DNA from: Gemmatimonadota bacterium
GTDB taxonomy: Bacteria > Gemmatimonadota > Gemmatimonadetes > Palauibacterales > Palauibacteraceae
Assembly (NCBI GenBank): GCA_030598525.1
Contig: JAUVPT010000080.1
Span: 1 to 7,175, forward strand
Length of the DNA stretch: 7,175 nt
Reading direction: 5' to 3'
Shown: positions 1 to 5,441 of the stretch, piece after piece
Numbering within the stretch: the first letter of the stretch is position 1
Layout of the letters: each line of letters starts with the position of its first letter
The notes under the pieces: generated by a model
Database searches by the model: none
What the model saw: only the letters and a program-made list of their open reading frames with translations
What the model was told of the DNA's origin: nothing
Program-made: the position numbers and the translations under genes

Positions 1-626
1 CGATACAGGCACACACACAGCCCGAACCCGAACAAGATGCTGGCGATGTTCGTGTTGACGAACAGCGTGCCGGCCTTTCCGGGATCGAGCACGTTGTTTG
101 CCAGGCTGGCGTCGGCCAGGCCCTCCAGCGTGTTCGGCTCGATCAGCAGCTTGGCGCCGGGCGAGCTGAGGAACGACAACTCGAGCCACGGAACCGCGAA
201 GAATACGACGTTGAGCACTGCGAATGGCGCGGCGAACCCCAGGAACACCCTCAGGAGGACGGGCAGCCGTCCCCCGACGCCGATCTTGTAGCCCACCAGG
301 TATGCGGAGATCGCGATCGCCACGAAGATGGCGGTCCGAAGAGCCCCTTCGCCTCCCGTACTCGTGGGGGCGATCAGGACCGTAATCACGAACAGGAGAC
401 CGAGGCCGACGAATGGTGGACGTTTGAACGCGTCCGCCGCCGGGAGCCCCAACACCAGCATCGCCGGAATCGCAAGCGCCAGGAACAGCTGCCACAGTGT
501 GATGTCGAGCTGCCCGGGCAGCGGCACGTAGCCCTGCAGGACCACGAGACCGGCCGCGGTGACAGCCAGGATACTCAGCTCGTCCGGATAATCGCGGCGC
601 GGGGCTCGGCCGCCGGGAGAGTTCAC
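1..626 (-). CDS. O-antigen ligase/polymerase-like membrane protein (N-terminal part, cut by window edge)
   Basis: The minus strand is open without a stop from a GTG at 626-624 to the left edge, giving 208 codons of an incomplete gene. The product is strongly hydrophobic. After a polar, Arg-rich N-terminus (residues 1-16) there are about five membrane segments, near residues 17-34, 43-61, 71-87, 97-113 and 121-146. A periplasmic-like stretch follows (about 147-182), then the sequence GTLFVNTNIASILFGFG (186-202). That last motif resembles the 'F.N.N..A' motif seen in many O-antigen ligase/polymerase (Wzy/WaaL) superfamily proteins, which polymerise or transfer lipid-linked glycans on the outer face of the membrane. 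The catalytic periplasmic loop of that family would lie in the missing C-terminal half, so ligase and polymerase cannot be told apart. The GTG start overlaps the TGA of the upstream methyltransferase gene (GTGA, 623-626); no strong Shine-Dalgarno precedes it, which fits translational coupling. Family assignment is inferred from topology, one motif and context. Confidence 0.72.
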   Translation of the reverse strand, partial: MNSPGGRAPRRDYPDELSILAVTAAGLVVLQGYVPLPGQLDITLWQLFLALAIPAMLVLGLPAADAFKRPPFVGLGLLFVITVLIAPTSTGGEGALRTAIFVAIAISAYLVGYKIGVGGRLPVLLRVFLGFAAPFAVLNVVFFAVPWLELSFLSSPGAKLLIEPNTLEGLADASLANNVLDPGKAGTLFVNTNIASILFGFGLCVCLY

Positions 627-1438
627 CGGCTGAGCACGCAGTAGATTGCCACGGGCCGGAACTTCTTCACGAACGTGTCGGCGTGGTACCGGAGGTTGGG
701 CCTCAGCATCCGCGAGAGCACGCCGTCAAGCCGCGTCCCGAGCCCGCTGTTGAAGGCCTCTCTCCCGAAGACGTGCCACAGCTTCGGCACCAACGGGAAG
801 ACGCACGGAGCCTCGTGGACAACTCGGAAGCCCGCTTGCGCGAGCGTATCCCGGAAGATTGCGAGCGGGATTCCCCGCTCCCGCGTCGTGAGGCCCGGCC
901 GGGGACGCCTCCAGTCTCCCATCGAGACCACGGGCTCCCGCACGAGCGCCCACCCATCCGGACGCATGCACCGATGGATCTCATTCACGACGTGCGTCAC
1001 GTTGGGGATGTGGTGGAGGACGCCCAGGCAGGTCACCAGATCGAACGAGTGGTCCTCGAAGGGGAGAGTGCCATCCACCGCTGGCTTGACGTACCGGGCC
1101 GGGATTCCGTGGATGTCGTTCCTCACGAATGAATCGGAGGGCTCGAGGATCGTGACTTCGTCCACCCGATCGGCGATCGGCGCGAACTCGTCCCCGTACG
1201 CGCTACCGATCCCGAGCGCCCGCGAGAACCGTCGCCCGGGCAGATAGCGGAACCCGTGCACCGCGTTGAGGGCGTGATAGGCGTAGGCGTAGGACGCCGA
1301 GTCCTTCGCGCCCAGGTCCGCGTAACCCTCCTTCTCATCCTCGTACCATTCCCGGATCTGCTCCAGCGAGAAATCATCGCCGTACAGTCGCTCGCCGGAG
1401 AAGTACGGCGCGAGCGGGCCGAACTCGGCCGCCGTCAT
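623..1438 (-). CDS. class I SAM-dependent methyltransferase (Methyltransf_11 type)
   Basis: This encodes 271 residues with a Rossmann-fold methyltransferase core in the middle. The motif I position is ALGIGSAYGDEF (74-85), a Gly-poor variant of the usual D/E-x-G-x-G-x-G SAM loop. Motif post-I is VTILEPSD (95-102), with the acidic residue expected to bind the SAM ribose. LPFEDHSFDLVTCLGVLHHI (125-144) is the classic 'lpf.d.sFD.v....vlhH' signature of this family, and MRPDGWALVREP (158-169) is the following strand. The N-terminal 70 residues are rich in Glu and Tyr and unlike the core; they may hold an acceptor-binding element. The protein presumably O- or N-methylates a sugar or glycolipid intermediate; the acceptor is inferred only from the flanking glycosyltransferase and ligase-like genes. 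The ATG at 1438 overlaps the upstream TGA (ATGA, 1435-1438), and GGGAG on the minus strand (1451-1447) sits 8 bases ahead of it as a ribosome binding site. Confidence 0.9.
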   Translation of the reverse strand: MTAAEFGPLAPYFSGERLYGDDFSLEQIREWYEDEKEGYADLGAKDSASYAYAYHALNAVHGFRYLPGRRFSRALGIGSAYGDEFAPIADRVDEVTILEPSDSFVRNDIHGIPARYVKPAVDGTLPFEDHSFDLVTCLGVLHHIPNVTHVVNEIHRCMRPDGWALVREPVVSMGDWRRPRPGLTTRERGIPLAIFRDTLAQAGFRVVHEAPCVFPLVPKLWHVFGREAFNSGLGTRLDGVLSRMLRPNLRYHADTFVKKFRPVAIYCVLSR

Positions 1439-2637
1439 TCGGTCGGCTCCCGGAACAGGACTTCGGCGTATCGTGCCGCCGACCTCTTCAAGGTGTACCG
1501 GTCGGGAAGCGCCGCAGCCCCTTCCTCCGGGTAGGCGGACTCGACTGACAGAATCTGGTCGAGCGAGTTCGCTATATCATCCGCTGTTGAGGGATCTACG
1601 TACCGGGTTGGACCCGGCAGATCCAGGCCATCGCGTAGCGTGCGCGACAGAACGAGCGGCAGACCCGTGGCTGCCGCTTCGAGCACGTTGAGCGGCAGTC
1701 CTTCGAGGTGCATGGTTGTGAACAGGAACACGTCCGCCGCGTTGAGGAAGGCCGGGATCTCATTCCTCTCCACCGCGCCGACGACCCGGTAGCCGTCGGG
1801 CGGAAGGGTTCGGGACGCTTCGGCCTCGATCGACTCGCGTGCCGCCCCATCGCCCACGACGAGCCAGCGGGCGCGGGGCGCTTCCGGGCGCCGACGGCGA
1901 ACGAACTCGGCGAACCCTCTCAGCGCCTCGGCAACTCCCTTCTGAGGGTGCAGCCGGCACACCGTCGCCACGACGAGATCAGCGGCGCCCCAGCCCAGCG
2001 ACGCTCGGATCTCGGACCCGGTGGACGGATCCGGCCGGAAGCATTCCGTGTCGATCCCGTTCTCGATCACGAGCACCCGCTCGGCCGGAAGAGCACGTGA
2101 GAGCGGCGGAGCCCGGAGCTGCGCGGCGACCGTGGGCCCCACGGCCACCACCCGATCGAACCGGGGATAGGCCCTGAGGTCACGGCGGAGCCAGGCCACG
2201 TTTCGGCCGGAGCGGAGCCACTGGGACAAACTGAGGGTGTTCAGCTTCGATCGGATCTCTCCTACGGAGGTCCCGTGTGCCTGCATGACGAAGCGGGTTT
2301 CCGGTCGGTGCGCCCTCTCGGGCAACAGCCCGTACGCTCCCGCGCTCACGCTGAGCACGGCGTTCACGCCCGGCGCGCTCCGGCGGAACCACTCTCTCGA
2401 TGCCCGCCAGAAGTCCCGAGAGTATCGCCCAGGCGCAGATCCCTGCAGGGCCACGACGGCGACTCCGTTCTCCGTGAACGTGGCAGGACTGCCCGGGATG
2501 CGGGTCGTGAGCACGGTCACGGCCGGGCCTGAATCCGCCAGGGCCCGGGCCAGGTCCCACGCCACGAACTCCATCCCGCCCGCGTGGTGGAAGGGCAGAC
2601 TGCGCGAGACCATCAGGACGCTCCGCTTAGAGCTCAT
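1435..2637 (-). CDS. GT4-family glycosyltransferase, first gene of the leftward operon
   Basis: This 400-residue protein is the usual length for a GT-B fold retaining glycosyltransferase of family 4. The N-terminal acceptor domain opens with the beta strand and glycine loop SVLMVSRSLPFHHAGGMEF (6-24). The C-terminal donor domain begins after VIENGIDTECFRPD (190-203), a typical linker motif. It then shows CRLHPQKGV (227-235), whose Arg and Lys contact the donor diphosphate in this family, WLVVGDG (258-264), and the E-x7-E motif in LEGLPLNVLEAAATG (Glu312 and Glu320). It would transfer a sugar from a nucleotide donor to a lipid-linked acceptor on the cytoplasmic membrane face; the sugar cannot be read from sequence. 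The ATG at 2637 has no clear Shine-Dalgarno. An in-frame TGA upstream excludes a longer protein. The ATG at codon 9 is preceded by GGAG but would clip the first strand. The gene is followed by the methyltransferase with a 4-base overlap. Confidence 0.92.
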   Translation of the reverse strand: MSSKRSVLMVSRSLPFHHAGGMEFVAWDLARALADSGPAVTVLTTRIPGSPATFTENGVAVVALQGSAPGRYSRDFWRASREWFRRSAPGVNAVLSVSAGAYGLLPERAHRPETRFVMQAHGTSVGEIRSKLNTLSLSQWLRSGRNVAWLRRDLRAYPRFDRVVAVGPTVAAQLRAPPLSRALPAERVLVIENGIDTECFRPDPSTGSEIRASLGWGAADLVVATVCRLHPQKGVAEALRGFAEFVRRRRPEAPRARWLVVGDGAARESIEAEASRTLPPDGYRVVGAVERNEIPAFLNAADVFLFTTMHLEGLPLNVLEAAATGLPLVLSRTLRDGLDLPGPTRYVDPSTADDIANSLDQILSVESAYPEEGAAALPDRYTLKRSAARYAEVLFREPTE

Positions 2638-2660
2638 GGCATCAGGGGGTGAACGTGGAA

Positions 2661-2686
2661 ACCGGCGGAACAGTACCCTGGCCGGT
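2661..2686. repeat. 6-bp inverted repeat in the divergent intergenic region
   Basis: ACCGGC (2661-2666) and GCCGGT (2681-2686) are perfect reverse complements separated by 14 bases, with centres 20 bp apart, about two helical turns. The dyad lies upstream of the plus-strand -10-like element and within the predicted leader of the minus-strand transcript. It could be an operator for a dimeric regulator or a weak leader hairpin. Six-base arms of G/C-rich sequence also occur by chance in DNA of this composition, so function is unproven. Confidence 0.35.
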
Positions 2687-2694
2687 CACTGACC
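2684..2694. promoter_or_regulatory. possible operator: odd palindrome GGTCA-C-TGACC
   Basis: GGTCACTGACC is a perfect 5-base inverted repeat around a single central base. It ends 4 bases before the TATACT element and overlaps the right arm of the 6-bp dyad, so a bound protein would cover the spacer of the plus-strand promoter and the predicted start point of the minus-strand one. The location is suggestive; the short arms make chance occurrence quite possible, and no regulator gene is present in the window. Confidence 0.28.
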
Positions 2695-2695
2695 T

Positions 2696-2725
2696 TGTAT
2701 ACTTCCCGGCAACCCTTCCCGTCAG
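2696..2725 (-). promoter_or_regulatory. possible leftward sigma70-type promoter
   Basis: On the minus strand, CTGACG (2725-2720, 4 of 6 to TTGACA) is followed after 18 bases by TATACA (2701-2696, 4 of 6 to TATAAT). Transcription would start near 2689 and give a leader of about 52 bases before the ATG at 2637. The match is modest. It is favoured by being in the only AT-rich patch of the only sizeable intergenic region, just ahead of the first leftward gene. Confidence 0.3.
2698..2703 (+). promoter_or_regulatory. possible -10 element of the rightward promoter
   Basis: TATACT matches the sigma70 -10 consensus at 5 of 6 positions and stands in an AT-rich island (2695-2704) within very GC-rich DNA. 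Transcription would begin near 2710, leaving a leader of about 36 bases to the ATG at 2746 and including its ribosome binding site. No hexamer resembling TTGACA is found 16-18 bases upstream, so the promoter would need an activator or another sigma factor, or the match is fortuitous. It overlaps the leftward -10-like hexamer on the opposite strand, because GTATAC (2697-2702) is a palindrome. Confidence 0.35.
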
Positions 2726-2728
2726 CAA

Positions 2729-2734
2729 GAGGTG
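2729..2734 (+). promoter_or_regulatory. ribosome binding site that decides the start at 2746
   Basis: GAGGTG, within AAGAGGTGAG (2727-2736), is a good Shine-Dalgarno match ending 11 bases before ATG 2746. It supports that ATG over the TTG at 2695 (codon -17), which lies upstream of this site and overlaps the putative -10 element. The second ATG at 2752 is 17 bases away and so less likely. Confidence 0.6.
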
Positions 2735-2745
2735 AGAGCCCGGCG

Positions 2746-3909
2746 ATGCCCATGCGTATCATCCAGGTCGTGCGAGGCTTCGGCCCGGCGGGAGGGGCGA
2801 GCGGCGTCGCGTACGAGCTGCACCGGCGGTTCCTCGAGGCGGGCGCCGAAGCCCGCGTCCTGACGGGGATGTTGAACGGCCTGTCAGAGCCGCAGGATGG
2901 GAGCGTCGAGTTCCTGGCCGCGCGCACCGTAGGGCTCGAGAGGGCCGGCCAGCCATGGCGCCGCATGGTGCTCCCGCTCAGCTCGACGGCCTTCGGGCTC
3001 GCCGCGGGTGCCCGGCTCGCCCGGCTGCGGGCCGACGGCGATGGCGATCGTCCGTGGGTGATCAGTCACGGCGACTACACGGGCGGCGATGTCCTGGTGT
3101 TACACAGCGTGCACGCCGCGGCGCTCAAGGAAGCGTGGGACTCCGGCGACCGGCGGTTCCTTCTCAACCCCCTTCACCCCTGGCTCGTGGCCCGGAACCG
3201 GCTCACCTACCGGTTCGGCCGACACCGGAAGATCGTCGTGGTCGGCTCGCGCCTGCTCGGCGAACTCGAGCGCTGGCACGGGGTCTCGGGTGACCGGGTG
3301 GTTCACATCCCGAACGGCATCGACATCGAGCGATTCCACCCCGGACGGAGAGACGGGAGACCCGGGATCCTCGGCAAGCTGGGGATCGACACGGAAGCGA
3401 AAGTCATCCTGTTCGCCGGGCACGAGTTCGAGCGGAAGGGCCTGGAGCTGGCGGTCCGCGCCCTGGCCCGCATGGAGAGCCCCGCCCGGCTCCTCGTCGT
3501 GGGAGACGACGACCCTGGCCGGTTCCGGAGCCTCGCGGCTGGCCTCGGGGTGGGTGACCGGGTTCACTTCGCGGGCCGGCGGGAGGACATGCCCGACCTG
3601 TATGGGGCGGCCGACGCCTTCCTTCTCCCGAGCCGGTACGAGAGCTTCGCCCTGGTGTGCATCGAGGCCCTTGCTACCGGGGTGCCCGTGATCGCTCCCC
3701 GGATCGGAGGTGTGGAGGACTACGTCGTGGACTCCGAGAACGGCTTCCTCGTCGATCGCGACGAGGTCCCGATCGCGATTGCCCTCGATCGGCTCCTCGG
3801 TGACCCGGTCATTCACTCGAAGATGAGCTCTACCGCACGGTCGTCCGCTCTTGCGTTCGATTGGAAGGAGATTGCCCAGCGCTACCTGGATCTCCTGGAG
3901 GGCCTGTGA
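2746..3909 (+). CDS. GT4-family glycosyltransferase, first gene of the rightward operon
   Basis: From ATG 2746 this encodes 387 residues with both halves of a GT-B glycosyltransferase. The N-terminal half begins with strand MRIIQVVRGF and the glycine-rich loop GPAGGASGVAYELHRRF (13-29), as in GT4 enzymes of the phosphatidylinositol mannosyltransferase/WbpY-like type. HIPNGIDIERFHPG (187-200) marks the domain linker. The donor domain shows FAGHEFERKGLELAVRAL (223-240), including the conserved Arg230-Lys231, then LLVVGDDDPGRF (249-260), and the E-x7-E motif ESFALVCIEAL (Glu299 and Glu307), followed by GVPVIAP. It would act at the cytoplasmic membrane face, extending a lipid-linked glycan; donor and acceptor are unknown. 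It shares only family-level similarity with the leftward glycosyltransferase, so a recent duplication is not apparent. The TGA overlaps the GTG start of the flippase gene by 4 bases, so the two are probably translated together. Confidence 0.93.
   Translation: MPMRIIQVVRGFGPAGGASGVAYELHRRFLEAGAEARVLTGMLNGLSEPQDGSVEFLAARTVGLERAGQPWRRMVLPLSSTAFGLAAGARLARLRADGDGDRPWVISHGDYTGGDVLVLHSVHAAALKEAWDSGDRRFLLNPLHPWLVARNRLTYRFGRHRKIVVVGSRLLGELERWHGVSGDRVVHIPNGIDIERFHPGRRDGRPGILGKLGIDTEAKVILFAGHEFERKGLELAVRALARMESPARLLVVGDDDPGRFRSLAAGLGVGDRVHFAGRREDMPDLYGAADAFLLPSRYESFALVCIEALATGVPVIAPRIGGVEDYVVDSENGFLVDRDEVPIAIALDRLLGDPVIHSKMSSTARSSALAFDWKEIAQRYLDLLEGL
3897..3901 (+). promoter_or_regulatory. ribosome binding site for the flippase gene, inside the preceding gene
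   Basis: GGAGG lies in the last codons of the glycosyltransferase gene, 4 bases before GTG 3906. It selects that GTG, which overlaps the upstream stop as GTGA, over the ATG at 3861, a start that would add 15 residues with no family resemblance and overlap the upstream gene by 49 bases. Confidence 0.6.
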
Positions 3910-5438
3910 GCGGCTCACTTGGCGGCAAGTTGACGACGCTGTTCGGGGGTGGTCTCGTCGGCAAGCTCCTCGGGGCAGCCCGCGAGATCGCCCTCGCCTA
4001 CGCGTTCGGCACAACGTACGTGGCCGACGCGTTCCGCCTGGCCATGACGGCCCTGCTGCTGCCCACGCACTTCTTCACGGGCGAGGCCCTGTTCGGCGCG
4101 TTCATCCCGGCCTATCGCAAGGAGACCGGTGAGGGACGGGCGCGCCTCGTTCGCTCGGTGTTCACGCTCCTCGTCGCGTCCATGCTCCTCGTAGCCGTGG
4201 CCCTGCTGGTCGCGGCTCCGTTATTGGTCTCTATCCTCGCCCCGGGATTCGAGGAGCCGACACGACTCCTGACGGTGCGCCTGATCCGGGTCGGCTCCGT
4301 GGGGGTCCTTCTGTATTCGATCTCCGCGCTCCTGGTCAACGTCCAGGTGGCGCACGGCGACTACCTCCCGTATTCGGTCCGCCCCTCGGTGCAGAACGTG
4401 GCGGCCCTCGCCGCCATTGTTGCAGCGTCCGCGTGGGGCGCCCCGGTGCTGCTGGCGGTCGGGTTCGTGGTAGCTTACGCGGTCATGGCCGCGTGGACGA
4501 TGTGGCGGATACGTCGTTCCGATCCGGCCGTCGGACAGGCTTTGCGGCCGACCCGAAGTCCGGGCGGGCCGCACCTGCGCGTGTTCAAGCGCTCGCTGGG
4601 CCACCTCGCGCTGTTCGTCCTCGTCACACAGGCCAGCATCGTGGTGGATCGCCTCGTCGCCACGTTGACGGGCGTCGGCGGCGTAGCTTCCCTGGACTAC
4701 GCGCACTTCGTAACCGACAGTGCGCGCATGCTGCTCGCCGTGCCGATAGCGACGCTGGCGCTAGGGCAGCTAGGGGGACTGACCTGGTCGGATGCCCGGG
4801 CGTCGGTGGAGAGGGCATTCACGGTGCTTCTGTTCGGTTCGCTGCTCGCTTCCATCTTCGTGTGGGGTCTATCTGAGGATATCGTTACCGTCCTGTATCG
4901 CAGAGGCGAGTTCCAGGAGACGGCGACGGGCTTGACGAGTGCCGCGTTGCGCGGATTCGCGCTCGGGGCCTGGGCTGCGACCACAGGTTACGTCTACCTG
5001 CGCGTGTTCAACGCCGCGCTGCGGAACCGCGAAGTGGCGACTGCCGGCACGGTGAGCCTGGCCGTGAACGTGGCGCTGGATCTGGCGCTGTACGGCCCGC
5101 TCGGAGTCTACGGCGTGGCGCTCGCCACGTCGGTGTCCGCCGTCGTCTTCCTCGCTCTTCTCGCTGTGTGGTCTGGCACGGTGAAGACGCTTCTCGTCCA
5201 CGCGGGACTGCCCGTGCTGCTGCTCGCCCCTCTGGCGATCCTTCTCCCCAGGCTGCCGGTGGACGGCCTGCTCGCCCTCGTGCTCGGCGCCGGTGTGACG
5301 GGCGCCTACGGCCTTGTCGTGCTGGCCGCCTGGCCGCCGCTACGCACTGACGCTCGCTGGGCCCTCGCCCGGCTCGGCCGCCGCGAGTCGCGATCGGATG
5401 CGGGGAATACCGGCGACGGCCCGACCCAGGAGGACTGA
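3906..5438 (+). CDS. MurJ/MviN-family (MVF) flippase, probably exporting a lipid-linked glycan
   Basis: From GTG 3906 the product is 510 residues with about 14 hydrophobic segments and a polar C-terminal tail (about 477-510), matching the MVF branch of the MOP exporter superfamily. Landmarks are LLGAAREIALAYAFG (21-35) and ADAFRLA (40-46) in the first segments, EALFGAFIPAY (60-70), ILAPGF (110-115), VTVLYRRGEF (327-336) and the LG/YG-VYGVALATSVSA stretch near 396-412. MurJ flips lipid II in peptidoglycan synthesis. Here the gene is embedded between glycosyltransferase genes, and remembered alignment to E. coli MurJ puts Lys20 at Arg18, Thr54-His55 at the Arg52-Arg53 pair and Phe268 at Arg270, while Arg26, Glu27 (Asp25) and Asp41 (Asp39) are kept. 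This argues for a different cargo, a Wzx-like role for the locus' own lipid-linked oligosaccharide. The family call is firm; the cargo is inference, and a true lipid II flippase is not excluded. Confidence 0.9.
   Translation: MSGSLGGKLTTLFGGGLVGKLLGAAREIALAYAFGTTYVADAFRLAMTALLLPTHFFTGEALFGAFIPAYRKETGEGRARLVRSVFTLLVASMLLVAVALLVAAPLLVSILAPGFEEPTRLLTVRLIRVGSVGVLLYSISALLVNVQVAHGDYLPYSVRPSVQNVAALAAIVAASAWGAPVLLAVGFVVAYAVMAAWTMWRIRRSDPAVGQALRPTRSPGGPHLRVFKRSLGHLALFVLVTQASIVVDRLVATLTGVGGVASLDYAHFVTDSARMLLAVPIATLALGQLGGLTWSDARASVERAFTVLLFGSLLASIFVWGLSEDIVTVLYRRGEFQETATGLTSAALRGFALGAWAATTGYVYLRVFNAALRNREVATAGTVSLAVNVALDLALYGPLGVYGVALATSVSAVVFLALLAVWSGTVKTLLVHAGLPVLLLAPLAILLPRLPVDGLLALVLGAGVTGAYGLVVLAAWPPLRTDARWALARLGRRESRSDAGNTGDGPTQED
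5428..5433 (+). promoter_or_regulatory. consensus Shine-Dalgarno for the TuaH-like glycosyltransferase gene
   Basis: A perfect AGGAGG overlaps the last codons of the flippase gene and ends 8 bases before ATG 5442. It is the strongest ribosome binding site in the window. It serves the only within-operon junction where stop and start do not overlap (3-base gap), which suggests this gene can be translated independently of its neighbour. Confidence 0.7.
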
Positions 5439-5441
5439 CCG

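Noticed and set aside
37..531. Plus-strand open frames (84 and 67 codons) at the left end
   Set aside because: The opposite strand is continuously open for 208 codons with coherent membrane segments and a family-like motif, so these are antisense shadows.
2661..2694. Dyads read as a bidirectional terminator
   Set aside because: The arms are only 5-6 bases, no T-run follows on either strand, and the flanking genes diverge, so there is no transcript end here.
2695..2745. Upstream TTG start that would add 17 residues to the rightward GT4 enzyme
   Set aside because: It overlaps the -10-like element, has no Shine-Dalgarno, and the extra residues do not resemble the family; GAGGTG instead points to ATG 2746.
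3861..3905. ATG 3861 as the start of the flippase gene
   Set aside because: It would overlap the upstream gene by 49 bases and add a Pro/Gly-rich leader, whereas GTG 3906 has GGAGG 4 bases upstream and gives a normal MVF N-terminus.
3100..4014. 304-codon minus-strand open frame across the GT4/flippase junction
   Set aside because: It is antisense to two well-supported genes, its product is low-complexity (Pro, Glu, Arg, Val, His rich) with no recognisable domain, and long antisense frames are expected in GC-rich coding DNA.
4221..4706. 161-codon minus-strand open frame inside the flippase gene
   Set aside because: It is antisense to conserved membrane segments, rich in His, Arg, Asp and Gly, and shows no domain or ribosome binding site of note.
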